The position numbers were made by a program, and so were the translations under genes. A stretch of DNA of 64,000 bases from Silene latifolia (taxonomy: Eukaryota; Streptophyta; Magnoliopsida; Caryophyllales; Caryophyllaceae), in assembly GCF_048544455.1 (NCBI RefSeq), contig NC_133538.1, forward strand, positions 25,873,469 to 25,937,468, in the 5' to 3' direction. The notes below the pieces were generated by a model. That model did no database searches. It was given only the letters and a program-made list of their open reading frames with translations, and was not told where the DNA came from. Shown here one piece after another: positions 24,301 to 34,855 of the stretch (the stretch's first letter is position 1; each line of letters opens with the position of its first letter).

Positions 24301-25662
24301 TCATGTATGAGACAAGAATCCTTAGCAAATTGTAAAGTATAATCAGCATCATTTGTTAATTGTGATACAGAGATTAAATTACAAGTCATATTGGGAATAA
24401 ATAAAACCCGACGAAGAGTAATCTGATCACTGATGCACACGGTCTCCATTTTAGCGGCTAATATACGATGCCCATTAGGCAGCCCAACGGGTCGTGGAGG
24501 AATCACAGTACAATCCGTCAAGAGGGACAAGTCACCTGTGACATGGTTAGAAGCTCCGGTATCAATAATCCAAGATATACACTTACCAGACAAGCAATCC
24601 GAGGAGGTAATTGAAGCAGCAGTATGGACGACATTAGCGCGAACAAGCGAGTTAGTGCCCGAAGTGCTTGCACCAGACCCACCAGAAGCACTACTCACAC
24701 CAGAACTGGCACTAAGACCTTTGCTTCGACGGAATTCAGCTAATGTGCGGGGCCGACTACCCCACCAATCTAGAAACTTGTTTAGTTTAATAAAGCAAGA
24801 CTGAATATCGTGGCCATTAACATAGCAGTGAGTGCAAAACAGTTTACGCCGCTCCATTTTTTCTGCTCACGGAGAGCTTTCAAGTCGGCAGAGATCCGGG
24901 AAGCACCAGGTATGGCAAATGCCATAACATCGGACGCATCCGAGGAGGCCGAGGCATCACCCAGAAGCCAACTCTCGACCTGCAGTACGACGTGATACCC
25001 GCGATTGGGAGTGGGTAACGGGTCGAGTTGGAATTGTTGATTATGAAGGGTTCCGTAAAAACTAGGATCAAGACCCATAAAAAATTGATGAAGTCGTTCA
25101 TTGTCAAGACGCTGAACAGCTTGGGACGAAATTTCACAGGTGCATCTACCACATTTACACGAGACAGGAGGCTTATGAATAGCAAGAGCATCCCATAGCA
25201 ATTTTAATTTGCCATAGTACGTAGTAACTGACATACCTTTCAATTGCTTACAATTCCTGAGTTCTGTTTTGAGAGAATGACTGGTCGTACCATCAATGAC
25301 CGTAGAGTGATCCTCCAAATCCTTCCATAATAAAGCCGCTTCCTTGACATATGGAACTCTGTAAGGACTGTGCCATCAATTGAATTTCGCAACCACTGAA
25401 CAATGGTACAATTGACGACCTACCATTTTTCAAAAATTTTTTTGTCAGTAGGTTGTTTGATAGATCTGTCACAAAAACCAAACTTGCGACGGGATTTGAG
25501 AGACATTCGCATAGAACGACTCCAGTCCTCGTAATTGGCACTTGTTAATTTAACATTAGAGATATTGATGCTTGGCACATCGTGGGAGCTAAGAAAATAT
25601 GGTGATAGAGGGTCGATTTTGAATTCGGTGGAAGAAGTTTGGTCGACGCCGGCAGTCGACAT
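21399..25662 (-). pseudogene. gag-pol: Copia B gag-pol polyprotein, broken
   Basis: Gag starts at 25,662 (ATG; LTSANYEDWSRSM) and continues in a second frame to about 24,860. The zinc-knuckle position holds FCTHCYVNGHDIQSC (near 24,830). Protease shows WIIDTGASNHVTG (near 24,565), pre-integrase LLHRRLVHPG (near 24,180), then integrase, of which only the N-terminal half reads well; 23,560-23,930 is scrambled by shifts and stops. RT spans about 22,910-22,000, but the YVDD box reads YVGD (near 22,345), so a catalytic Asp is lost. The RNase H piece near 21,700-21,420 keeps DNQSAIHLAQNPVFHERTKH and DIFTKPL; a segment between 21,725 and 21,948 is degraded. Clearly dead. Confidence 0.9.
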
Positions 25663-25711
25663 GATAAGAAAAAAAATGAAGATTAGGGTTTGAGAGAAAA
25701 TATGTGTGACT

Positions 25712-25723
25712 GGCTCGATACCA
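25712..25723 (-). other. Primer binding site of Copia B
   Basis: Minus strand TGGTATCGAGCC lies directly inside the 5' LTR and resembles the tRNA-Met site TGGTATCAGAGC. Confidence 0.8.
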
Positions 25724-25903
25724 TGTTACGAATTGTATCTTTCAAGCTTGCCTTTCTCATTAGATTATCAAAGTTTATATAGTACAAGATATCCTATAAA
25801 TTAGGATCATATCAAAACCAATATTGACTAAATAATTGACATACTAAACAAGATAAGACGAGATAAGGCGAGATATTATACGGGCTAATATCTCGGCCTA
25901 ATA
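25724..25903 (-). repeat. 5' LTR of Copia B
   Basis: It pairs with 21,205-21,384 and is followed by the target duplication CAAGA. Confidence 0.9.
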
Positions 25904-25908
25904 CAAGA

Positions 25909-26439
25909 TGTACGTTCTGCTTGCTATATTAAACAAATTGAATGTTAAGATAACCAAACTCAAGTATGATAAATCTAAAACCCATCTTACGCAAATACAA
26001 GAATCATTAAACTCGAAATTCATAAAGTTATGCTCCAATTTACGATAATATGCCATAAAATGAGATCGAATCGTAGCAGAAAAGAGAATAATTGAAACAA
26101 TTTAGAAGATGAATCGTAATTAGAAAGCTTACATTTACGGCGGCATACTGGAATCCGCAATCAAATAACGAAGATGGTCCATAGAAGAAGAAGACGAACA
26201 GACTTCAATATATGGTAAATGAAGATGATCTGAAAGATGAAGATGAAGATCGTCTGAAAGAAGACAAAAGGGCTTCGGCGGTGTATTTTTGATGAAGATG
26301 AAGATAAGCGGTGTGTTTTTTTGCAATAGGCTAAAGCAGTGTATTCTCGAAAGTTCATTTTTGCTTCCCGCCTAACTTTCACTAATCTATTTTAACCGCC
26401 TAGTAAAAAAATACAAAAATCAGGCAGCATTTGAGTATG
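25909..26439 (-). other. N1 interior, right of Copia B
   Basis: AT-rich. On the minus strand a TTCATCTTC-type low-complexity tract (26,170-26,310) precedes a possible first exon that ends CCGCC/GTAAATG near 26,134. This could be the start of an old minus-strand N1 gene. No domain is visible. Confidence 0.35.
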
Positions 26440-26613
26440 AACGTTTCATTTAGTATTATAATAAGCAACACTTTTATAGAAACGATGCATTATAGAACAT
26501 TATGCAACATTTTTATTAAAAGTGTTGCATAGCTAATTTTTTTATTGTAAAATGCAACACAATAACTAAGTGTTGCGGTCGAAATGTTGCAATAGATTAA
26601 TTTTGTAGTAGCG
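26440..26613. repeat. N1 right subterminal repeats and terminus
   Basis: GCAACACTT / AAGTGTTGC words in both orientations, ending in ATTTTGTAGTAG. The reverse complement, CTACTACAAAAT, mirrors the left end. Confidence 0.7.
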
Positions 26614-27742
26614 GACCACGAACTCCTTGACATCGAACCAATCAACGTGTCAGGGCCCGTTTAAATCGGAGGCCTCGACGTCGTGGTTTATGTCCGCCGT
26701 ACCCCGGATAAGGTTAAGTACGACCTTGCCCTTCGTTCATATCCTGATTACGCTTTTGCGAGTTGGATTCGACTTCAGTCCGTGCAGGAGCTTGTTTATC
26801 GTAATTTCGATATTCCTCTTGAGTCTGACATAGTGTGTGATCCTCTCGCTGGTTACACGTTGGTCTACTTGCATCATATGGAGTTCGGTCTTCGTTTTCC
26901 TTTGGACCCTTTCGTCGAGGAGTTCTTCTTTAGAGCGAATATGGCCCTTTGTCAGGTGACTCCTCGGTCCGTTCGGAACTTGGTCGCCTTTGCTTGCCAA
27001 TCCCTCTTTGTTGGGTTGACACCTTATTTTGAGGTCTTCAATAGGTGTGTGGTCCTTAGGAAGGTGACCCCTACCTTGACCAAATCCTGGTATACTCTAG
27101 TGAAGGGTCTTGACTATCTTACCGTGTTTTCGGCATTGGACAGTATGAAGGATTAGAAATCTTGCTTCTTCTACATCAGGTGTCTTTCGGGTTGGAGGAT
27201 TCCCGAGCATTTTAGGAACTACGTGCGACTCGATATGGATTACAAGAAGGCTGGTGCTTCTTCTCCTTTGGCTGCCCTCTCTGAAGAGGTGAAGGTGATG
27301 CTGTCCCTGTTCGAGCAGAGCCCTGATGCTAAGGCCCCTAAGCCGAAAGAATGGCTGCCTTTTGCTGATGTGATTTTGAGAGATGACTTCCTTTGTTGGG
27401 TGGGAATGGTTCCGACCCGTCGCTTAGGTACAGAAGGGTCGTTAACCGATCATCTTTCTTTTACTTTACTAACCATTGGGCTTTCCCTCTTTTTTTGTCT
27501 TCCTGATGCATGTATTTTGCATTGAAGAGCCTTGCGCTATGGAGTTCACGGTTGATGAACTCAGGATGATCGGGCTTTTGCCGAATCGAGATGTCCTTGA
27601 GCGGGTTCCTCCGATCAGGCACGATCTTAGGAAAATTATCCTTGACAAGTTGATAAGGCGTGCCGGCAGGGATAGGGAAGCGGCTTTAAACATGATTAGT
27701 CGGGGCCGGCGTCGGGTGCGTGTGACTCATTCGTTGGCATAG
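26614..27742 (+). pseudogene. Transposase_28 (putative gypsy type) gene, 3' part
   Basis: The frame carries the block GLRFPLDPFVEEFF ... LAFACQ-like (about 26,885-27,010), characteristic of the plant Transposase_28 / 'putative gypsy type transposon' family, whose biochemical role is not established. It continues directly in the phase of the ATG frame that ends at N1's left border. Stops fall at 26,662 and 27,154; the latter sits where a Trp would fit (KD-stop-KSCFFYI), consistent with TGG to TAG decay. A possible intron begins AG/GTACAG near 27,427. A final open piece from 27,540 to 27,742 is basic (GRRRVRV). The start is in the other half, 14 kb away. Confidence 0.7.
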
Positions 27743-28337
27743 GCGGCGCCTCAATCTTTGGATCATGATCAAGGCGAGCCCTCGTCCGGGGTTCGACTTA
27801 TGACCTTATCTCGTCGGACGGCTCAACCAGTTACGGGTCTGGTACCTATGCCTCTACTCTCTACCTCGGACATCCTGTAACAAACATCTCTTATGGGCCG
27901 ACATATTTTGCCCCTCGCTCATCGGGAGGGGAAGTTGTCGCCGACCTTTTTCAGGGAGTTTTCGCTCGTGCCTCTGGGCAGAGTAGCCCTGTTGTCATAA
28001 TTAGCTCTAAGTTTCGAGCCTGGGGAGCACATGGCTCAGAGGGTGCATTTTGTGTAGAAGGGGGTCCTTTTTGGTGAGAATCCTCTGCTAAATCTTGTTG
28101 GTGACGTGACTGGCCCTGAGTTATCTAGGTTCAACTGTTCGTCTATCAACTTGTCCGAATTTATGCTGGAGTCGGGTACGGTTGTTCCCGGCAATGATCA
28201 GATCGATTCTGCCCCTCTCGGGGGAATGCTTATGTCGGAAGCTGGCGGTCCTTCTTTGAGCTCTTTTGTGAAATACATGGGGCTTCCCAACCATCTTTCT
28301 CCGTGTCCCAGGCCTGCCGGGGACATCTTTGGCCGTA
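27743..28337 (+). other. Downstream part of the Transposase_28-type element
   Basis: GC-moderate sequence with remnants of open frame but several stops. It continues without a break from the pseudogene until chromovirus LTR G2 begins. No separate gene is seen. Confidence 0.4.
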
Positions 28338-28374
28338 TGTCTAATACTACGGTTTTCTATGTCTATGGGTACTC

Positions 28375-28515
28375 TATTGAGTGGGGCTTACTCTGTCGCG
28401 TAAATATGTTTTTACGCAAAATAGTAGTCTACCTGATGGGTACTCGATCGAGTACGTTTGGCACTCGATCGAGTAAGGGGCACTCGTTCGAGTATGTCAC
28501 TTACTCAATCGAGTT
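28375..28515. repeat. ACTCGATCGAGT word array in the G2 LTR
   Basis: Two exact TCGATCGA cores plus four near-copies (ACTCTATTGAGT, ACTCTGTCGCGT, ACTCGTTCGAGT, ACTCAATCGAGT). They lie just upstream of the TATA box, the same place as in element A's LTR. Confidence 0.85.
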
Positions 28516-28566
28516 AGTGTGTTTTACGGGTGATTTTGACGGGTTTTGTTAATAATGCGGGATTAG

Positions 28567-28574
28567 TATATAAA
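28567..28574 (+). promoter_or_regulatory. TATA box of the G2 LTR
   Basis: TATATAAA about 50 bp downstream of the palindromic word array within the LTR. Confidence 0.5.
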
Positions 28575-29754
28575 GCCTCCGTCATCTTTCTTAATCTCTT
28601 TTATCATTCTAAAAACCTCCTTTGGGAACAAAAGAAGTTACGTAAGTGTGTTCCTCGCATTGTTAACAAATCCCCAAGGCAAGGAGTGTCGGATCATCTT
28701 GTTCTTTACGCCGTTGTGATCCTTGTGTCAAGGGTAAACTTTTTATATAATTTTTATAATGTGTTGGTAAAGTTGGTTGAAACCCTAATTGGGAAATTTG
28801 GGGGTTTTGGGGAGTATGGTTGATGTTAGATTGTGATTGTATGATTGTATATTTGATAGGAAGTAATTTTAGTGAAGGACGATGTTGATTAGCTCATTGT
28901 GACGATCTTGGTTATTGTTGTTTCAGGTAGGGTTTCCCTACTCAGTATTGGATACATAAGTTGTTGGTGATTGTTGTTGTGATGTTGAGTAATTATAATG
29001 TTGGATTGGTTTTGGTGTTGTTGTTAGTATATTGTTGATTGATTGTGTAACTGTCTGTGATCTTCGCGGCGCGTCCCTGGCTGAGTGGAGTCACTTGCGG
29101 GAGTGGCTTCACGCCCTTGATTCACCCTCTGTGGAACCCATCACAGAGGGGAAGGGCACATTAATGAACATGGGTTTATCACTCGATGGAGATGAGCGGG
29201 GATTTGGTGGGTACGGATGCGGTCCCCTACTGGCGGCGTGGAGTACTCGTTACGATGGGTACTCTGGAGGGGCTACACACATTAGTGTGTAGTCAGTTGT
29301 GTGGAGATTGGAGATGGAGACTGGAGATTCTCTGAGCTGCTTGGACTGTTTTGTGTTCCTGTTTCATTGTGGCATTTGTTTTATGTAGTCAGTACTGACC
29401 CCGTTTAAATGTTTTAAAAAACTGTGGTGATCCATTGGGGGGTGGTGAGCAGTTATTGAGCTGGTATGAGACGATGCGCATGGGATAGCTGGGATGAGTC
29501 ATCACGTTGCAGTTTAGAAGTCTTCCGCTATGTCGAACATTGTGTAGTTGTTTAGTAGTAGACAGTTTTAAGAACCTTATATTTCTTTTTTACAGTTTTT
29601 GGAGTTTGGCTTGTATCACTTAAACTTATTTACTATTAAAGTACGTTTTGTTGTTCTCTATTTTATTATTATTGCCTCGGGTAACTGAGATAGTGGCATT
29701 CTCATACCTTAAGTGGTCCTATTAAGGCACTTGGAGTATGGGGGTGTCACAAAG

Positions 29755-29766
29755 TGGTATCAGAGC
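29755..29766 (+). other. Primer binding site of G2, tRNA-Met
   Basis: TGGTATCAGAGC three bases after the LTR end, a perfect match to the usual initiator tRNA-Met site. Confidence 0.9.
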
Positions 29767-32700
29767 GACGATCCTGAAACCTGTAACTAATGAACCTAAT
29801 GAACATAGGGAGTCAAACTAAAATGAACCCGGGTAGGAATTGTAGGAGCTACTACAAAGACTTGGGATACGTCCTAAAGTCGCGAATTCGCCCTACCATT
29901 TTGAACCGGTCACCATGGGATGTGAGTCGGGATCGCTATGTGTTTACCTTGTGTGCTACGTATTCATATAGTAATGAGTTATATGAATCGGTGGATGCAT
30001 GTATATGGAGGATAGGAGATGTGTAGTGAAGGAAGATGATGATATGATTATATATGTTATTGGTTGGATATATGAATGACATGATGGATGATTTATGATC
30101 TGGCTTAATAAGGAACATGTGAATAGGAATGTTGTGTCGTATACGTATATTGTGTTTGCATAAAGTCATATAATGAATTCATATATTTGTTTACTGTTGT
30201 TTCATATGCACATGTTGGATGAATTAATTGGAAAAGATGGAGTGACAATTGCATGAGAATATGAATTTCGTAATTAAGAATATGTTTATGAGACGAAGTG
30301 GAGTTGTAATAGAGTTGTATTAGTAACATGGGAACAGGATTTGTAATGTATGAGTATGCTTTGCTTTACGAAAAGTTATAAAGTTAAAACATGCGGGTAG
30401 TACATGATTGATAAGTTGAATATTATATGAGCATGATAGATGTTATTGTTTGGTTTTTGGTAGGTAGTAACAAGTGGTTAGGGATGGTGGTTTTAAAAGT
30501 ATCGAGTCTCTTTTGTTCACCTTGTTGATGTTTAAGTTGTTTGAAAGAGAAAATCAAATAGTTATGTTGTCTGTTTATAGAGAGGTTATCTTTAAACTGT
30601 TATAACTTGAGATGTATATATGATTTTGATGTGATTCCAATTGGAGGTGGTATCTTGTTCTTTTACAATTCTAACGATAGGTTACGCGCCTAAAATGACC
30701 AAGAAACGAGTCAGTTATGACCGTTTTACGAAAATTGGACAGTGTTGAGAAATGCGTAGGGTACTCGATCGAGTGGCCCTCACTCGATCGAGTGCACCTC
30801 TTGTTACTCGATCGAGTAACCCTTACTCGATAGAGTAGCCCTGGTAATTTGTTTTACGTGGCTATGACCTTCAACTACTCGATCGAGTAAGTCACTCACT
30901 CGATCGAGTGACCTGTACTCGATCTAGTGACCCCTGTTTTGGGTCATATGTTTACCTTTTGACTTTGTTGCCTATGATGTTTAATTCAAAGGTGTTCTTT
31001 TTCTTCCTTATGCATTGCTTTACATGTGTGTCGGTCTTGATGCGTAAGTTACCCAATTTTATGATGTAAGAAGTGGCACCTGTGGTGAATATTAGTTCGA
31101 TGGGAAGGACATGAGTTATATGTGGTTGTGATAGGTAGTGGAAATAAAAAGGAAGATTGGTAAGTCTTATCAAGGCATGGAGCATGTTTTGTCAGGTGTG
31201 ATGAGTTATATGATTGTGTGTTGAGTAATGTAAAAGTTAGTGAATATGGTCAAGGGATGATGTGAGTCTAAGGAACGTGAGAATGGAAAGATTGAAAGGA
31301 AGGATGTGGATAATGGCAACTTGAGATGTGTAAAGAATTATGAACGGAGATGGTTAGGAATCGTGTGGGTTAAGAATATATGTAGTGAAAGGTTGTTTTA
31401 GAGGTATTGAGAAGAGTGGTATATAGTGAACTTAATGGAGACATGTCCCGACGTCGAGTTGCAGATAGTGAGTGAGTTTGGGAATTTGCATTATCAAGAG
31501 GTGAAACTAATGTGTGATTTCTTAGGGCAAGTAACGTTAGGAAATGAGTTTTGGGATTCTAGAAAAAAAAGGGGTGATTGGAGATCAGTGTGAGTGATAG
31601 CATGAGATGGTCTGGACTGATTGGAGATAAATGTGAGTGATAGCATGATAAGAGAAGATCTATAGTAAGAAAGAGTGAGATGATACTGATATGAAATAAT
31701 GGGATTTGAGTTTTAGAGCAATGAGAAGGTAACCGGAGCACTAAAGAGTTAGGTAGAAGGAATAAGGAGTTGAACCATTAATTGGTATAGTTGAGTGTAA
31801 AGAGATAAGAAGGATAAAAATAAGGTGAGAAAGATGTCGATCGGAGTTATGTGATATAGAAGTCAGGAATCGTCTAGATGTATGATACTATCATAAGGGT
31901 GTTAGTTAATGGTTATATAGGAGTTTCAGGACAATATGATTAGTCATGCGTTTCGGGGAATTAAGGAAAATAAGAAGCCGGGTAAAGAATTTACATGATA
32001 TGAGATCTTGGTGGTGAGTTGGGTGACGATGCAATTAAGGATGGAATTGGGAGTAGTTTTGAGGTAAATTTTGTTGATGGATTTGATGTTAATTATTTGG
32101 GATGTTAACCAAAGATTGGAAAGAAACCGTGATGTTTAGAGATGAGTGTAATAGGTTTGTTATAGGAGCAGTGGGGGTATTGTGGTGTTGTCACTAGTGG
32201 TTAAGGGTGATGATAGATAAGAAGGATAGCAATTCTAAAGAGGTTTATTTTGTAGAGGCTGGATTGATATGTACGTTTGAGAGGAAGTATAAGATGTGGT
32301 TATATGAGACGGGTGCTAGTAGTTGAATATTAATGGTATGGTTATACATGGCAAGAGGTGATGGTATGCGAATGGGAAAATATGTTATGAGGAGCATACG
32401 AGTTAAGCTCGGGCGAGAGGTAACCTTTATCAAGTGGTAACTTACGTGATCAGGATTTATTAGTTTGATGTGATTATGGGTCTATGATGTGTATAAGCGT
32501 TTGTGTGAGGTTCTGACCTCACGATAAGTGGTATGGTGTGATAGTCATAAAGTTGTTATCTAAATGTTCTGTAATATATGTTGGATACGGTAACCTAATG
32601 GAATGATGTTCAAAAGTGATAGTTTGGGTGATCGGGCATGGCTAGTTATACTTGTATGTGTATTCCTGATATATGTTTATTCCATAAAAAGGTAAGGATG

Positions 32701-33169
32701 ATATTCATGAGATTCTTGTCTGTTTATTCCGTATAATATGTTGTGTTATGAGCCAGTAAAGCAGCTTTCTGTAAGATTTCTTGTCCGGAAAGTTATATTG
32801 ATTTAGTGTTTATGGGAATTGTATGTGGTTGTGATGTCTATAGATGTGGTTGTTGTGCCTCGGGTGGTGAAATGGGCACGGTACTTCGTGTTGTGATGCG
32901 GGTATTTTCCCGCTGCAGTGCAACTGTTGGTGGCGGTGTTGCGATGTCGTCACCGGTTGTGGTGGAGTAGGCGGGATGAATACGATTCGAGTTTTGAAAG
33001 TACATACCAGTTATACATAGATTGTTGTTTTCTTTGATGTTGCTTCCTGTGAGTTTCGGGCTGTACATATAGATGGTTGTTTTGTTTATTGATGTTTCTT
33101 ACCAGTTCTAGTTTGGGAGTAAGGGTAGAGTATGATATGGAAGAGATTTGTTTATGTTTTCGTTGTTGT
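29767..33169 (+). other. Non-coding interior behind the G2 primer site
   Basis: There are 3.4 kb without a recognisable gag or pol frame on either strand; open frames stay under about 80 codons. The plus strand is GT/GA-rich and C-poor over long stretches, unlike gag-pol of the G1 relative. It carries a TCGATCGA array (30,761-30,935). It could be the interior of a large non-autonomous derivative or heavily decayed gag. No second G2 LTR lies in the window. Confidence 0.45.
30761..30935. repeat. ACTCGATCGAGT word array inside G2
   Basis: Five exact cores and two near-copies in 175 bp (ACTCGATCGAGTGGCCCT, CACTCGATCGAGTG, and similar), separated by spacers rich in CCCT. The word is the same as in the G2 LTR 2.3 kb upstream. 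Confidence 0.9.
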
Positions 33170-34855
33170 TGATGCGTGTCCTAAATATGATGTTTTACAC
33201 CCTATTTTACACGCATTTCAGAGCTCAATTATGTAGTTTATGCTACTATTTTCCTTATTTCCGTCTATTTTCGTGTTTTTGTGTATTATTGCAGAAATGT
33301 GAAGAATTCAGCGGAAAATGAGCCGAATCCGTCCCCGAGTATTTATCATAGAACCTGACATGAAGTAGTGACTCGAGAGATGAACTTGGTGCGCGTTTCA
33401 AGGCCTAAAAGATAGCAAAAGCATGGGTGCGTACGAGTTTAACAAGCAAAGAAGCACTTCACGATATTGCAGCCTGCTTCAGATGGCAATATCTCGAGTT
33501 ATATATCTTATAATCGAGTGATTCCAATTGGAGATGAAAGCTTATCCTCTTAGCTTTCCAACACCGCATAGAACGTCTGATTTGACCAAGTAATGAAGAA
33601 ATTCCAGCTGTTTTAATATCGGTGCGCGCTGCAGAATTTATCAGAAGTTACTGTACAGCGCCTATGGTCGATCGACTGTTCTCATTGGTCGATCGACCAC
33701 CCCACGAGCTGACGCGCAAATTAAAAGACGAGGAAGCCCATTGTAATTAGGTTTAGGAATAGGTTACGTTATTTTTCCTATATAACGTAACTTTACCTGC
33801 TGCTTGACGGATCTATCATTCTTTAGCTTAGTTAATTTCAGTTCCTATAATACATTAGTTATTCGTAGTTAGAATTCTCAATAAAGTTCGTACTTTTCTT
33901 TCGGATTCATCTTGTTCCTTTGCTTCGGTAATTATAATCTTTTAATTCCTATATTGTTATTTCGTTCCAGTAGTTTTAATTCTTTCTAGATAGAATCCCA
34001 AAGCCCTAGTTATAGTTTTATGCGAATTTATTCATCAATTATTTCAATTATGCAATTCTTTATGTTTATTATCAAATTAGTTTTTGTTATTTGCGTAAGT
34101 ATGAGTAATAAACACCCCTTGCGAAGATGTAGGGGATCTATGGCGTAGATGGCATTAGAATAGGTGACCCCGAATTAGGTCTTGGTCGATCGACTGGCTT
34201 ATCTGGTCGATTGACTGAGACGGTTTGTCGATCGACTGGGTAGCTGGTCAATCGACCGACTTCGTGTCTGATTAGCACCGTTGGATCCGTTAAGTGCAAT
34301 ATTTAACAATAAGACCGAGAGGAGACTTGTTAGATGCTTAGTTTTGACTAACCCGTAGATCGGCAGATAGGGAAGGGAATTAATTAATGAATTAAGACGA
34401 CTAAATTGCTAAGATCGAGAAATAATGTAATTTAGGGTATAGAAATCACTTTTCAGGGCGAGAGATAGCATTAGTGAGGCTTAGGGACTAGTAGCATAGG
34501 CCTAAAGGAGCTACTAGTTAACTTGGACCGAGAGGACTTGTTTTACCCATCCTACACGACTGTATTTCGGACTTACCTAGGATTATGTGCCATTGCAGCT
34601 ATAGTAAACCGACCATCTTAGCATTTCTTTTATCATTGTTTACATCTTTTCCTACTATTATTTGTTTATTTAGTTTATGTTATTATATTTAGTTATAATT
34701 CACATTAAAACCCCCCTCACTGTTACCGTTAGACTAAAATTAAAAGCAACTATAATCTCCCTACCTTCCTGCGGATCGACCCTGTTACCACTAGCTTCTG
34801 TTAGTTCTAATAGGTTTTATAAATATTATTTTTGGTGCGCACAACGACAGGATTT
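33170..34855 (+). repeat. Athila/Tat-type LTR (family R1, copy 2), solo or truncated
   Basis: It begins near TGATGCGTGTCC and ends near CGACAGGAT. The 3' half aligns with 1-876. No primer site follows (CACTA sequence comes next) and I find no clean target duplication, so it is a solo LTR or a truncated copy. It holds four exact TCGATCGA cores (GGTCGATCGACTG type) at 33,668-33,705 and 34,185-34,250. Confidence 0.65.

Larger units (their letters stand above)
21205..25903 (-). mobile_element. Copia B, complete but decayed LTR retrotransposon with TA...CA LTRs
   Basis: Two 180-bp LTRs (21,205-21,384 and 25,724-25,903) differ at about seven sites (about 96%). The 5-bp duplication CAAGA is perfect (21,200-21,204 and 25,904-25,908). 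With these borders the minus-strand LTR starts TATTAGG and ends in AACA, a non-canonical TA...CA LTR. Next to the left LTR is a 13-base C run (21,385-21,397), i.e. a poly-G polypurine tract on the coding strand. The primer site is at 25,712-25,723. Confidence 0.9.
12618..26613. mobile_element. N1: 14-kb CACTA-like DNA transposon carrying two Copia insertions
   Basis: The ends share the inverted octamer CTACTACA followed by AT-rich sequence. If CACTACTACA was the original terminus, each end has one substitution in its first two bases. Both subterminal regions are packed with GCAACACTT / AAGTGTTGC words in both orientations (12,630-12,980 and 26,480-26,600), a hallmark of CACTA elements. The left flank (TCA) and right flank (GAC) do not match, so no target duplication is preserved. 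Removing the two Copia elements leaves about 4.5 kb with no recognisable transposase. Class assignment beyond 'TIR element with CACTA-like subterminal repeats' is inference. Confidence 0.65.
28338..29751 (+). repeat. 5' LTR of chromovirus-type element G2 (1,414 bp)
   Basis: It starts TGTCTAATACTACGG and ends GGGGGTGTCACA, and matches the reverse complement of the G1 LTR at both ends. It also contains about 545 bp (29,050-29,595) absent from G1. Palindromic word array at 28,375-28,515; TATATAAA at 28,567. It is directly followed by a perfect tRNA-Met primer site. Confidence 0.85.
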
